Shown here in pieces: positions 17,576 to 26,933 of a DNA stretch of 54,558 nucleotides. Numbering within the stretch: position 1 is the stretch's first letter; every line of letters starts with the position of its first letter. Position numbers and translations under genes: made by a program. This stretch comes from GCA-003244245 sp052390115 (GTDB lineage Bacteria; Actinomycetota; Actinomycetes; Mycobacteriales; Pseudonocardiaceae). The notes beneath the pieces are model-generated. The model did no database searches. It saw only the letters and a program-made list of their open reading frames with translations, and was not told where the DNA came from. The stretch is from the NCBI GenBank assembly GCA_052390115.1, contig JBQTHE010000016.1:1-54558 (forward strand). The letters run 5' to 3'.

Positions 17576-18589
17576 GTGCTGGAGATCACCGGGCTCACCT
17601 GGGCGGTGACGATCGGGCTGATCGTTGGTCTGCTCGCGCTCGATCTCGTGCTGGCGGGGGTCCGCCCCCACAAAGTCGGCTTCCGCGAGGCGACGGTGTG
17701 GTCGGTGTTCTACATCGGTATCGCGATCGCGTTCGGCGTGTGGTTCGCGATGACCTACGGCGGCGACTTCGGCACCCAGTACTTCGCCGGCTACATCGTC
17801 GAGAAAAGCCTCTCAGTCGACAACCTGTTCGTCTTCGTGATCATCATGACGACGTTCGCGGTGCCCGAGGAGCACCAGCACAAGGTCCTGACATTCGGCA
17901 TCGTGCTCGCACTGATCCTGCGGGCGATCTTCATTGCGCTCGGCGCCACGCTGTTGTCACTGTTCTCATTCATGTTCCTGTTGTTCGGGCTGCTGCTGCT
18001 CTACACCGCGGTGCAGCTGTTCCGGCACCGCGACGAGGATCCCGACGTCGAGGACAACGCGATCGTCCGAACCGCCCGCCGCGTCCTGCCGGTCACCGAG
18101 GACTACGACGGAGGCAAGATCGCGACCCGGGTGGACGGGCGCGGGATGGTGACACCGCTGCTCATCGTGCTGCTCGCGATCGGCAGCATCGACCTGCTGT
18201 TCGCGCTCGACTCGATCCCAGCGGTGTTCGGCGTCACCGAGGAGCCCTACATCGTCTTCGCGGCCAACGCCTTCGCCCTGCTCGGCTTGCGCGCGCTGTT
18301 CTTCCTGGTCAAGGGACTGCTGGACCGGCTGGTGTACCTGTCCACCGGGCTGTCGCTCATCCTCGCGTTCATTGGCGTCAAGCTGATTCTGCATTGGGGC
18401 CACGTGGACATCTCCCCGAGCATCCCCGAGATCTCGACGCCGGTCAGCCTCGTGGTAATCATCGCGGTGCTGTTGGTCGTCACGGTCGCGAGCCTGGTCA
18501 AGACCAAGCGCGACCCGACGGCGAAGGCCCACGCGGGCTCGCTGAAGGCTCGGAAGTCTGCGACGGTCCGCGAAAATCGCGGACCGTGA
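17576..18589 (+). CDS. TerC/Alx-family integral membrane protein
   Basis: 337 residues from a GTG start with GGAGG eight bases upstream. Eight or so hydrophobic segments carry the two TerC signature blocks: EKSLSVDNLFVFVIIMTTF (about residue 80) and AIGSIDLLFALDSIPAVFGV (about residue 203), each with the paired acidic residues thought to contact metal. A cytoplasmic loop DEDPDVEDNAIVR separates the halves and the tail is basic. Alx/TerC homologues export Mn2+ or help load metalloproteins; tellurite resistance is the historic name. It diverges from the kinase gene and may share its palindromic control site. Confidence 0.9.
   Translation: MLEITGLTWAVTIGLIVGLLALDLVLAGVRPHKVGFREATVWSVFYIGIAIAFGVWFAMTYGGDFGTQYFAGYIVEKSLSVDNLFVFVIIMTTFAVPEEHQHKVLTFGIVLALILRAIFIALGATLLSLFSFMFLLFGLLLLYTAVQLFRHRDEDPDVEDNAIVRTARRVLPVTEDYDGGKIATRVDGRGMVTPLLIVLLAIGSIDLLFALDSIPAVFGVTEEPYIVFAANAFALLGLRALFFLVKGLLDRLVYLSTGLSLILAFIGVKLILHWGHVDISPSIPEISTPVSLVVIIAVLLVVTVASLVKTKRDPTAKAHAGSLKARKSATVRENRGP
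18563..18587. terminator. 11-bp-stem hairpin overlapping the terC stop
   Basis: ACGGTCCGCGA (18563-18573), loop AAA, TCGCGGACCGT (18577-18587) form a perfect stem that covers the last codons of terC. It lies between convergent genes and has no T-tract; a bidirectional intrinsic terminator is the likely role. Confidence 0.6.
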
Positions 18590-18617
18590 CGCCGTTCGAC
18601 AGAGGGTGACTTGGCGC

Positions 18618-19676
18618 TCACGAGCGCGGGGCGCTTGTGGGGCTCGCGACATGGGTGGCGTCGCGGACCGTACCCACGTATTCCTCGACCAGGTCCTCCA
18701 ACGCGACGACCCCCACGGTTGCCCCCTCGGGTCCCACCACGCGAGCGAGGTGGCTGCTTGCGCGGCGCAGCAGCGCCAGTGCCTCGTCGAGCTTGGCAGT
18801 GGACTGCACCTCGGGTAGCGGGTACACACTGCTCGGTGGCACCGGCGTGTCCGGGGATCTGCCAAGCAGCTCCAGCACGTCCTTGACATGCAGGTAGCCC
18901 ACCAACTGCTCGCCGGCGCGCAACGGGAAGCGGGAGAAACCGGTCTGCGCCACGGCACGCTCGATGTCGCCCAGGGTGGGTTCGGCGGGGACGGTGGTCA
19001 GCCCAGAAATCGGGATCAGCACGTCGGCGACAGTGCGCTCCCTCGTGGACAACGTCTGTGTCAGCCTGCGCTGCTCTTGGCTGTCCAGCAGCCCCTCGCG
19101 GCTGGAGTCGGCAATTAAATTGGCCAGCTCATCGGGGCTGTAAGCACTCTCGAGCTCGTCGCGAGGCTGCACCCCGAACGCGCGCAACACGTGGTTGGCG
19201 ATCCAGTTCAGCGCCGCGATCACCGGGCGCACCAGACGCATCCAGGCGACCAACGGCGGCACCATCCACAGCGCGGTGCGCTCTGGCCCCGCGATGGCGA
19301 TGTTCTTGGGCACCATCTCGCCGAGCAGGATGTGTGCCACCGTGACAATGCCCAGCGCGATGATGAAGGAGATGGTGTGCAGCACCGCGTCGGGTATCCC
19401 GAGCGGGGCGGCCAGCCACTCCAGCTGACCGGCGACGACGGGCTCGCCGAGCGCACCCAGTCCCAGCGAGCTGATAGTGATCCCGAGTTGCGCCGCGGCC
19501 AGCATCAACGACAGCTTCTCCCCGGCCCGGATCACCGTGCGAGCCCGGTGGACCCCGCGCACGGCCATCGACTCCAGCCGGTCTCGCCGTGCACTGATCA
19601 GGGCGAACTCGGCGCCGACGAAGAAGGCGTTGGCGACCAGCAGCAACATCGCGCCGATCAGGGCGGCGGTACTCAC
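18618..19676 (-). CDS. CNNM/CorC-like hemolysin-family membrane protein (second of tandem pair)
   Basis: 352 residues from GTG 19676 (VSTAALIGAML), which overlaps the stop of the upstream paralogue as GTGA. The N-terminal DUF21/CNNM transmembrane domain has FFVGAEFALISARRDRLES, AAAQLGITISSLGLGALGEP and LLGEMVPKNIAIAGPERTAL; two CBS domains follow (VADVLIPISGLTTVP..., then ARVVGPEGATVGVVALEDLV). Unlike its neighbour it ends after the CBS pair (EYVGTVRDATH) and lacks the CorC_HlyC domain. The family is implicated in Mg2+/Co2+ efflux and membrane-ion homeostasis. Being next to TerC gives a small metal-transport block. Confidence 0.88.
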   Translation of the reverse strand: MSTAALIGAMLLLVANAFFVGAEFALISARRDRLESMAVRGVHRARTVIRAGEKLSLMLAAAQLGITISSLGLGALGEPVVAGQLEWLAAPLGIPDAVLHTISFIIALGIVTVAHILLGEMVPKNIAIAGPERTALWMVPPLVAWMRLVRPVIAALNWIANHVLRAFGVQPRDELESAYSPDELANLIADSSREGLLDSQEQRRLTQTLSTRERTVADVLIPISGLTTVPAEPTLGDIERAVAQTGFSRFPLRAGEQLVGYLHVKDVLELLGRSPDTPVPPSSVYPLPEVQSTAKLDEALALLRRASSHLARVVGPEGATVGVVALEDLVEEYVGTVRDATHVASPTSAPRS

Positions 19677-21001
19677 TGGGTCACCTGCTGTGGTCGTGCG
19701 TTCTGGGTGAGCCGGAGATCCGCGATGCGGCGGCGGTCCATCCGGGTCACGGTCAGCCGCCAACCGTCGAACTCGATCTCGTCACCGACGTCGGGGATGC
19801 GACCCAGCCGCTCCAACACGAGCCCGGCTACCGTCTCGTAGTCACCCTCGGGCAGCACGAATCCGACGGCATCGGCCACCTCGTCGACTCGCAGCAGCCC
19901 GGAGATGATCCACCGCTGCTCGCCCAGCGGCTGGATTTGGGAGACCTCCTGCCGGTCGTGCTCGTCACGGACGTCGCCGACAATCTCCTCCACAAGGTCC
20001 TCGAGGGTGACGATGCCCGCGGTGCCGCCGTACTCGTCGACCACGATCGCGACCTGCAATCCCTGGCCGCGCAGCCGATCGAGCAGCGCATCGCCATCCA
20101 GTGAGCTCGGCACCGTGGGGACCGGGCGAGCCAGCGCACCGGCCATGGTCACGGCGCGCTGATCGGCCGGCACCGCGAACGCCTGCTTGACGTGCACCAC
20201 GCCAGGCACGTCATCGAGGTCGCTGCCGTAGACCGGGAATCGCGAGAATCCGGTCCGCCGCGCGGCGTCCACCAGGTCCAGGACCGTCGCGTCCGCCCGG
20301 AGTGCCTCCACCCGCATCCGGGGGGTCATCAGCTCCTCTGCGGTGCGCTCGCCGAACCGCAGCGAGCGATCCAGCAGGGTCGCGGTGCCCTGGTCGAGGG
20401 TGCCCTGCTGAGCGCTACTGCGGACCAGGGAGCCGAGTTCCTGAGGGGAGCGCGCGGACCGCAGCTCTTCGGCCGGCTCGATGCCGATCCGGCGCAGGAT
20501 CCAGTTCGCCGCCTCGTTCAACCCCGAGATCAGCCAGCGGAACGCGGTGGAGAACGCGTTGAGCATCCCGGCGACCCGACGTGCGGTCGGTAGCGGCCGG
20601 GCGATGGCCAGGTTCTTGGGTACGAGCTCGCCGAACACCATCGACAGCCCGGTGGCCAGCGTCAACGCGATCCCCAGCGACACCCCGTCCGCAACGCCCG
20701 GGGACACCCGGGCCCCCTCGATCCAGGGCTGGATCAGATCGGCGATGACCGGCTCGGCCACGTACCCGGTGAGCAGGGTGGTGATCGTGATACCGACCTG
20801 CGCTCCGGACAGCTGGAACGACAGCGTGCTGTGCGCATGCTTGACCTGCTGTGCCCGGCGGTCCCCCACCTGCCGCACGTCCGCATCGACGGTGCTGCGC
20901 TCCAGCGCGGTGAGGGCGAACTCGCCGGCGACGCAGACGAACGTGCCTGCGGTCAGCGCGACTACGAAAAGCAGACCCAGGATGCTGAACAGGACGTCCA
21001 T
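19673..21001 (-). CDS. CNNM/CorC-like hemolysin-family membrane protein (first of tandem pair)
   Basis: 442 residues from ATG 21001. DUF21/CNNM transmembrane domain (VCVAGEFALTALERSTVD, LSGAQVGITITTLLTGYVAE, VFGELVPKNLAIARPLPTA), a CBS pair (EELMTPRMRVEALRADATV; VVDEYGGTAGIVTLEDLVEE) and a complete C-terminal CorC_HlyC domain (GLLRVDEVADAVGFVLPEGD, TVAGLVLERLGRIPDVGDEI). This is the standard full architecture. Co-transcribed with the shorter paralogue immediately downstream; such tandem pairs are common in actinobacteria and may form heteromers. The promoter region (21002-21196) is shared divergently with the LOG-like gene. Confidence 0.9.
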   Translation of the reverse strand: MDVLFSILGLLFVVALTAGTFVCVAGEFALTALERSTVDADVRQVGDRRAQQVKHAHSTLSFQLSGAQVGITITTLLTGYVAEPVIADLIQPWIEGARVSPGVADGVSLGIALTLATGLSMVFGELVPKNLAIARPLPTARRVAGMLNAFSTAFRWLISGLNEAANWILRRIGIEPAEELRSARSPQELGSLVRSSAQQGTLDQGTATLLDRSLRFGERTAEELMTPRMRVEALRADATVLDLVDAARRTGFSRFPVYGSDLDDVPGVVHVKQAFAVPADQRAVTMAGALARPVPTVPSSLDGDALLDRLRGQGLQVAIVVDEYGGTAGIVTLEDLVEEIVGDVRDEHDRQEVSQIQPLGEQRWIISGLLRVDEVADAVGFVLPEGDYETVAGLVLERLGRIPDVGDEIEFDGWRLTVTRMDRRRIADLRLTQNARPQQVTQ

Positions 21002-21196
21002 CAGGCCGTCCCGGGTGACGGCGGGTCGGGGTCGCCGAGCCAGGAGCCCGGCTCCGTACTACAGCCAGGGGTCGATGCGGCAGGCACCGAGTTCGTCACT
21101 CCTCGCGGGCGGGTTCGACCGATTCTACGGGTGACCGGGGGACTATCGCGCGCAGCCGCAGCCAGGGGACCTCCATTCGGACTAACGTGTCTGTTC

Positions 21197-22072
21197 GTGC
21201 GGATCGGAATCCTGGGTGGCGCTGAGCTCTCGGCTGGCGCGCCGTTGGACGGAGCCGTCAAGGGGCTGGGGACCGAGCTGGCACGGCGTCGCTGGGGCAT
21301 GGTGCTCGGGGTCCCCGGACCGGTCGCATTCGACACCCTCGGGCCCGAGGTGGACGTGGTGGAGGTGCTGCCGCGGGGCGCTGAGCCGGGCACCCGGGCC
21401 GCTGATCGGCGGGCAGTGGAAGGGCCGGGCGCACGGCTGGAGGCAGTCCGGCTGCTGTCCGACGCCGTCGTGGTACTGCCTGGCGGGATCGACGTGCTGG
21501 CTGACCTGCTTGGTCTGCTCAGCGAGCAGGCCCTGGGGCTCAGCGACAAACCGTGTGGCGTGCTCGATCCGACCGGGCTGCTCGACCCGCTGGTCGAGCA
21601 GCTCGACGTGCTGGACCGCGCCGGCCTACCGGTCGCACCGTTGATCCGGGCGAGTGACCCTGCCGCGCTGCTGGACCGGCTCGCCGCGTGGCGTCCCCAC
21701 GGGGAAGGCGAGCTGCGCGACGAGGTCGCCTGGTTGCGGGTCAGTGATTCCCACGTGACCCTGCTGCCCAGCAAGTCCGGACTGTGCCTGCCCGGTGGTC
21801 GGCGCGAACCGGGGGAGCGGGGGGCGGTGGCGCTGTCCCGGCTGTTGACGCAGCGCTGGTCGGTGCGGCTGGGCGCGGAGCGGCTTCATCCGGCGGCCGC
21901 GCTGGTCGTGCCGGAACCGGACGGCGGGTGGCGGCGGGTGAGTTGCTACCGGGCCGACGGCCCACAACCGGTGCTGCCCGGCGCGGTGTCGCATCCGCTG
22001 GGGCAGACCACCGCCTGCGATCCGGCGGCTGCTGCGCTGCAGGAACTGCTCCGCCAGGGGCGGGTGTTCTAG
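21197..22072 (+). CDS. LOG/Rossmann-like protein with an unassigned C-terminal domain
   Basis: 291 residues from GTG 21197 (VRIGILGGAELSAGAP); longer upstream starts run into the divergent gene. The first 150 residues look like a LOG/TIGR00725-type Rossmann fold: N-terminal IGILGGAELSAG, LGTELARRRWGMVLG and VVVLPGGIDVLADLLGLLSE, where PGG is kept but the GT..E part of the LOG PGG-x-GT-xx-E motif is lost. The C-terminal 100 residues contain SKSGLCLPGGRREPGERGAV, reminiscent of a Nudix box but without its Glu cluster. No enzyme activity can be assigned. Stop TAG is 30 bp from the convergent guaB1 stop. Confidence 0.6.
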   Translation: MRIGILGGAELSAGAPLDGAVKGLGTELARRRWGMVLGVPGPVAFDTLGPEVDVVEVLPRGAEPGTRAADRRAVEGPGARLEAVRLLSDAVVVLPGGIDVLADLLGLLSEQALGLSDKPCGVLDPTGLLDPLVEQLDVLDRAGLPVAPLIRASDPAALLDRLAAWRPHGEGELRDEVAWLRVSDSHVTLLPSKSGLCLPGGRREPGERGAVALSRLLTQRWSVRLGAERLHPAAALVVPEPDGGWRRVSCYRADGPQPVLPGAVSHPLGQTTACDPAAAALQELLRQGRVF

Positions 22073-22103
22073 CTAGGTCGTCGGCGGCGCATGGTCGCGG
22101 GAG

Positions 22104-23543
22104 TCACCAGCCGGCCGGCAGCGGGCGGCCCTCGGCGTAGCCGGCCGCGGACTGCACCCCGACCACGGCCCGCTCGGATAGCTCCGGCAGCGTCCGGGCG
22201 CCGGCGTAAGTGCAGGCACTGCGCACCCCGGCGCAGATGTGGTCGATGAGGTCCTCCACCCCGGGCCGGCTCGGGTCGAGGTACATCCGGGCGGTCGAGA
22301 CGCCCTCCTCGAACAGCGCCTTGCGAGCTCGGTCGAAGCTGTCGTCGTGGCTGGTGCGGGCGGCAACGGCACGTTTGGAGGCCATCCCGTAAGACTCCTT
22401 GTAGGCTCGGCCGGTCTCGTCGCGCTGGAGATCACCTGGCGACTCGTAGGTGCCCGCGAACCACGAGCCGATCATCACGTTCGCCGCTCCCGCTGCCAGC
22501 GCCAGCGCGACGTCTCGTGGGTGCCGCACCCCACCGTCGGCCCAGATGTGCCCACCAGCGGCGCCAGCGGCCGCGGCACATTCGGCCACCGCGGAGAACT
22601 GCGGCCTGCCGACTCCGGTGAGCATCCGGGTGGTGCACATGGCACCCGGCCCCAGCCCGACCTTGACGATGTCAGCGCCGGCCTCGAGCAGGTCGCGGGT
22701 GCCCTGCGCGGAGACCACATTCCCAGCCACCACCGGCACGCCCGGGCTCCGGGACCGGACCGCGCGCAGCGCGTCGAGCATCTTGGTCTGGTGGCCGTGT
22801 GCGGTATCGACGACCAGCACGTCGACTCCCGCCGCGAGCAGTGCCTCGGTTTTAGCCGCGACATCGCCGGTCACCCCGAGCGCCGCGGCCACCCGCAGCC
22901 GGCCATCGGCGTCGCACGCGGGGGAGTACAGCTCGGCTCGCAGCGCTCCGGTAGAGGTCAGCACCCCGACCAAGATCCCGTCGGCGTCCACGGCGAGCGC
23001 CATCTCCTGGCGTCGGTGGTGCAGCTGCTCGAAGATCTTGCGCGGCTCGGTGTCCATGGACACCACCATCAGGTCGGTCTGTGCCACGTCGGCCAGCCGC
23101 GCGAAGCGGTCCACTCCGGTGAGCTCGGCCTCCGTGACCAACCCCACCGGACGGCCCCCGCCATTGACCACCACCACGGCGCGGTGTGCCCGCTTCGGCA
23201 TCAGGTTCGCCGCGTCGGCGACGGCGTCCTGCGGGCCCAGCGTGAGCGCCGTGTCCAGCACCAGGTGCCGTGACTTGACCCACGCCACCGTCTCGGCGAC
23301 CACCGCCGGATCCACGTCCTGAGGCAGTACCACCAGCCCACCGCGGCGGGCCACCGTCTCGGCCATCCGGCGTCCCGCTACCGCCGTCATGTTGGCCACC
23401 ACAAGGGGGATCGTGGTTCCCGACCCGTCCACGGTGGACAGATCCGCGTCGAACCGGGACGCCACATCCGAGCGTGACGGCATCAGAAAGACATCGTCAT
23501 AGGTAAGCTCATAACCGCCCCCGCACCCCTCAACAAACCTCAC
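22104..23543 (-). CDS. guaB1: GuaB1-family GMP reductase/IMPDH-related protein
   Basis: 479 residues, ATG 23543. The IMPDH/GMPR barrel starts with YELTYDDVFLMPSRSDV; a CBS pair is inserted after residue 95 (TLGPQDAVADAANLMPKRAH and DLMVVSMDTEPRKIFEQL). The catalytic loop VGLGPGAMCTTRMLTGVG holds the nucleophilic Cys, preceded by DTAHGHQTKMLDAL and followed by the phosphate site WADGGVRHPRDVALALAAGA. Mycobacterial GuaB1 proteins of this form act as NADPH-dependent GMP reductases rather than IMP dehydrogenases, so purine salvage (GMP to IMP) is the expected role. Monocistronic; divergent from the PfkB kinase with about 110 bp between starts. Confidence 0.9.
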   Translation of the reverse strand: MRFVEGCGGGYELTYDDVFLMPSRSDVASRFDADLSTVDGSGTTIPLVVANMTAVAGRRMAETVARRGGLVVLPQDVDPAVVAETVAWVKSRHLVLDTALTLGPQDAVADAANLMPKRAHRAVVVVNGGGRPVGLVTEAELTGVDRFARLADVAQTDLMVVSMDTEPRKIFEQLHHRRQEMALAVDADGILVGVLTSTGALRAELYSPACDADGRLRVAAALGVTGDVAAKTEALLAAGVDVLVVDTAHGHQTKMLDALRAVRSRSPGVPVVAGNVVSAQGTRDLLEAGADIVKVGLGPGAMCTTRMLTGVGRPQFSAVAECAAAAGAAGGHIWADGGVRHPRDVALALAAGAANVMIGSWFAGTYESPGDLQRDETGRAYKESYGMASKRAVAARTSHDDSFDRARKALFEEGVSTARMYLDPSRPGVEDLIDHICAGVRSACTYAGARTLPELSERAVVGVQSAAGYAEGRPLPAGW

Positions 23544-23655
23544 CCCACCGACGCTACCCGCCCGCCACCCGTCGGAGTCCGCATTCCGCGGGCTGAGCGT
23601 GGTAATTGGGCACCGGATAGCCCCGCTCAGCCCGCTGAATGCGCAGGAGTCGCTG

Positions 23656-24549
23656 ATGCCGCCTCACGGGTTGTTTGTCGGTCTTGCCACGCTGGATTTG
23701 GTCCAGCGGGTGGGGTGGCGGCCCGGTGTTGACGAGAAGGTCATCGCGCAACGCAGCGACCTGGCCGCTGGGGGACCGGCCGCAGTTGCTGCGGTGGCGT
23801 TCGGCGCGCTGGGCGGGCGCAGCGTGCTGGTCTCCGCGTTGGGCCCTGGCCCGGTCGGCCGGTTCGCGGCGGGGGAGCTGGGCCGCGCCGGGGTGCAGAT
23901 CGTGGACGCCTGGGCAGCCGGCGCAGACCTCAGCATCTCGGCCATCACCGTGCTCGACGGGACCGGAGAACGGTCGGTGGTGTCCCGCAATGCCGAAGAC
24001 ATGATCGTCGCGGTACCCGCTGATCTGCCTGCCTTGGCCAGGGACGCGGATGTGGTGCTGATCGACGGGCACCATGCCGATCTGGCCTTGGCGGCCGCGC
24101 GGGCCGCCCGGACCGCCGGGGTGCCGGTGGTGCTGGACTGCGGCAGCGCCAAGCCGGTATACGCCGCGCTCGTGCCACTCGCCGACGCCGCGGTGTGCTC
24201 CGCCGGCTTCATGGCAGGTGAGCGCGACGGCTTCGACGCGATCGCCGCGGCGTTGCTGGCCGATGGTGCCCGCCTGGTGGCGATGACCGCCGGTGCGGCG
24301 CCGGTGCGCTGGCGGACCCGGCAAGCCACTGGCGCCGTCGAGGTCCCCCCGGTGACCGTCCGCGACACGCTGGGTGCCGGGGATGTGCTGCACGGGGCGG
24401 TCACCTTCGCCCTGGCCCGTGGCGTGACCGATCCGCAGCACAGCCTGAGCTTCGGCGTCGCGGTCGCCTCGCTGCGGGTACAGCACACCGGTCCGCGGGG
24501 CTGGCTCGACGATCCCCGGCTGCCCGCCTTGGTGGCCGGACTGGGCTGA
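23656..24549 (+). CDS. PfkB-family sugar/nucleoside kinase
   Basis: 297 residues; ATG 23656 follows CAGGAG at the correct distance, and the 19 codons upstream in the same frame are not typical protein. The N-terminal VGLATLDLVQRV, the glycine-rich GGPAAVAAVAFGALGGRS and the C-terminal anion-hole motif VRDTLGAGDVLHGAVTFAL with the catalytic Asp identify the ribokinase/PfkB fold. The substrate (ribose, fructose-P, nucleoside) is not set by these motifs. It converges on the GH65 gene with 11 bp between stops. The neighbourhood (GMP reductase, GH65, beta-PGM remnant) fits a sugar or nucleoside salvage role only loosely. Confidence 0.85.
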   Translation: MPPHGLFVGLATLDLVQRVGWRPGVDEKVIAQRSDLAAGGPAAVAAVAFGALGGRSVLVSALGPGPVGRFAAGELGRAGVQIVDAWAAGADLSISAITVLDGTGERSVVSRNAEDMIVAVPADLPALARDADVVLIDGHHADLALAAARAARTAGVPVVLDCGSAKPVYAALVPLADAAVCSAGFMAGERDGFDAIAAALLADGARLVAMTAGAAPVRWRTRQATGAVEVPPVTVRDTLGAGDVLHGAVTFALARGVTDPQHSLSFGVAVASLRVQHTGPRGWLDDPRLPALVAGLG

Positions 24550-24560
24550 CCTGCTCCCGG

Positions 24561-26933
24561 CTAACCGGGCGCGTCGCCGCGCAGCCTGCGAGCGAGTGGC
24601 TCTCGCCCCACCGGCTGCCCTAGCTGATCGGTCGGCGGGACCGGCGGGATCGGCCGGACCGCCGCCGGCGAGCCCACCGTGAGCGTGACGGGCTGCCCAT
24701 GGTGGCTCAGCTCCAGCTCGGCACCTTCCAGCAGCTGGTACTCCGCTTGCCCAGGGGTGATCTGCACTCTCAGCCGCTGCCCGCGCCAGCGCAGCCGGAA
24801 CGCGATCCTGGTCAACGCCTCGGGCAGCCGGGGCGCGAACGCCAGGCCGCCGTCGTCGAGGTGGCGCAGCCCGCCGAACCCGGCCACCACCGCCGACCAG
24901 GCACCCGCCAGCGCCGCGATGTGCAGGCCGTGGTCGGTGTTGCGCGCCAGATCAGCCAGATCCACCAGCGCGGTCTCGCAGAGGTAGTCATAGGCCAGGT
25001 CGAGGTGCCCGGTTTCGGCCGCCAGCACTGCCTGGGTCGCCGCTGACAACGACGAGTCACGGACGGTGATCCGCTCGTAGTAGGCGAAGTTCCGGGCCTT
25101 TTGCTCAGCCGTGAACGCTTCCGGGCACAGCTGCATGGCCAGCACCAGATCGGCCTGCTTGACCACCTGCTTGCGGTACAGGTCGAAGTAGGGAAAGTGC
25201 AACAGCAGCGGGTACTGCCCCGGCGCCGTACCGGCAAAATCCCATACCGCGTGCTCGGTGAAGCCCTCGGCTTGCGGGTGCACGCCGAGCTTTTCGTCGT
25301 AGGGTACGACCATCGCGGCTGCCGCGTCGCGCCAGGACGCGGTCTCCTCCGAGTCGACGCCGTACGTCGCTGCCTGGTCCAGATGCCGCTCGACGGCCGC
25401 CGCTGCGGCCCGCAGATTCCGCTGCGCCATCAGGTTGGTGTAGGCGTTGTTGTCGGCCACCGCGCTGTACTCGTCGGGCCCGGTCACGCCGTCGATGCGG
25501 AAGTGGCCGGCCACGTCGTGGTGGCCGAGCGAGCGCCACAGCCGCGCCGTCTGCACCAGCAGTTCCAGCGCGACATCGCGCTCGAAGTCAGCGTCGCCGG
25601 TCGCGGTCACATGGCGGATCGCCGCGTCAGCGATGTCGGCGTTGATGTGGAAGGCCGCGGTACCAGCCGGCCAGTACCCCGAGCATTCCTGGCCACGGAT
25701 GGTCCGCCAGGGAAACGCCGAGCCGGCCAGGCCGAGCTGCCCAGCACGCTCGATGGCCATTGGCAGGGTCTCCTGGCGCCAGCGAAGCACGTCGGCAGCG
25801 GCGTCCGGCACGGTGTGGCTGAGCACCGGCAGTACAAAGGTCTCGGTGTCCCAGAAGGTATGGCCGTCATACCCCGGGCCGGTGAGGCCCTTGGCCGCGA
25901 TCCCCCGCCGCTCTGCGCGCGCGCCGGCCTGCATGACGTGAAACAACGCGAATCGGACCGCCTGTTGGAGCTGTGAATTGCCCTCGACCTCCACGTCGGC
26001 CGCCGCCCAGAAGTCGTCGAGGTAACGGCGCTGCTCGGTGACCAGGCCGGCCCAGCCGGTGTACCGGGCCGCCGCCACCGCCGCCCGGACCTGATCGTTG
26101 AGCGCCGGAAACGACCGCTGCGAGGACCAGCCGTACGCCACGTACTTCACGACCCGCAGCCGCTGACCGGGTTCCAGCCGGCAGATCACCGTCGTCCTGG
26201 CGACGTGCTCGGTCGCCGACGAGTGGAACTCCGTGCGCGAGGGGCCGATCACGTCGTGATCCATCGTGGCGGCCATCCGCAGCCCGGAGTGGCGGGTGCT
26301 GTGCATCAGCGTGGCGCCGGTGTCGTTGAACCGGTGCTGCTCGGCGACCAGCGGTTCGGAGAGCACCGCAGCCACCCGCGGGTCGTCGGTGGTGGCGGGC
26401 AGCTGCTCGTTAGCGAACAGCTCCGACTGCAGGACCAGCCGCACCGGTACGTCAATCGGCTCAACCTCGTAGTTGATCGCGACCACAGCTCGTTGGGCCA
26501 GCGACACCATCCGCTCCGAGCGCACCCGCACCGCCTTACCGGCGGGGGAGACCCACTCCATCCGGCGAGTGAGCGTGCCGGCCCGCAGGTCAAGCATCCG
26601 TTCGTGGGAGCGCAACGTGCCGTAGCGCACGTCCAACGGCTCGTCATCGACCAGCAGCCGGATCAACTTGCCGTTGGTCACGTTGATCATCGTCTGGCCG
26701 GACTCCGGGTAGCCGTAGCCACCCTCCGCGTAGGGCAGCGGCCGCAACTCGTAGAACGAGTTGAGATAGCTGCCAGGTAGCGCGTGCGGATCACCCTCGT
26801 CGAGGTTGCCGCGCAGCCCGATGTGCCCGTTGGCCAGCGCAAAGACCGACTCCGTCTGGCCCATCGCGGCCAGGTCCAGCTCGCACTCCCGCACCGCCCA
26901 CGGCTCGACGGCGAACCGCTGCTGCTCGATCAC
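24561..26933 (-). CDS. Glycoside hydrolase family 65 disaccharide phosphorylase
   Basis: 790 residues, GTG 26933. The N-terminal super-sandwich domain includes LANGHIGLRGNLDEGD and LPGSYLNSFYELRPLPY; the (alpha/alpha)6 barrel has GYDGHTFWDTETFVLPVL, and the general acid Glu lies in VTGPDEYSAVADNNAYTN. The phosphate-binding C-terminal region ends with VQITPGQAEYQLLEG. GH65 members phosphorolyse trehalose, maltose, kojibiose or nigerose to beta-glucose-1-phosphate plus glucose. In actinobacteria the partner beta-phosphoglucomutase usually precedes or is fused to it; here that partner is a gutted remnant overlapping the start codon, so beta-G1P would need another mutase. Confidence 0.9.
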   Translation of the reverse strand: MIEQQRFAVEPWAVRECELDLAAMGQTESVFALANGHIGLRGNLDEGDPHALPGSYLNSFYELRPLPYAEGGYGYPESGQTMINVTNGKLIRLLVDDEPLDVRYGTLRSHERMLDLRAGTLTRRMEWVSPAGKAVRVRSERMVSLAQRAVVAINYEVEPIDVPVRLVLQSELFANEQLPATTDDPRVAAVLSEPLVAEQHRFNDTGATLMHSTRHSGLRMAATMDHDVIGPSRTEFHSSATEHVARTTVICRLEPGQRLRVVKYVAYGWSSQRSFPALNDQVRAAVAAARYTGWAGLVTEQRRYLDDFWAAADVEVEGNSQLQQAVRFALFHVMQAGARAERRGIAAKGLTGPGYDGHTFWDTETFVLPVLSHTVPDAAADVLRWRQETLPMAIERAGQLGLAGSAFPWRTIRGQECSGYWPAGTAAFHINADIADAAIRHVTATGDADFERDVALELLVQTARLWRSLGHHDVAGHFRIDGVTGPDEYSAVADNNAYTNLMAQRNLRAAAAAVERHLDQAATYGVDSEETASWRDAAAAMVVPYDEKLGVHPQAEGFTEHAVWDFAGTAPGQYPLLLHFPYFDLYRKQVVKQADLVLAMQLCPEAFTAEQKARNFAYYERITVRDSSLSAATQAVLAAETGHLDLAYDYLCETALVDLADLARNTDHGLHIAALAGAWSAVVAGFGGLRHLDDGGLAFAPRLPEALTRIAFRLRWRGQRLRVQITPGQAEYQLLEGAELELSHHGQPVTLTVGSPAAVRPIPPVPPTDQLGQPVGREPLARRLRGDAPG

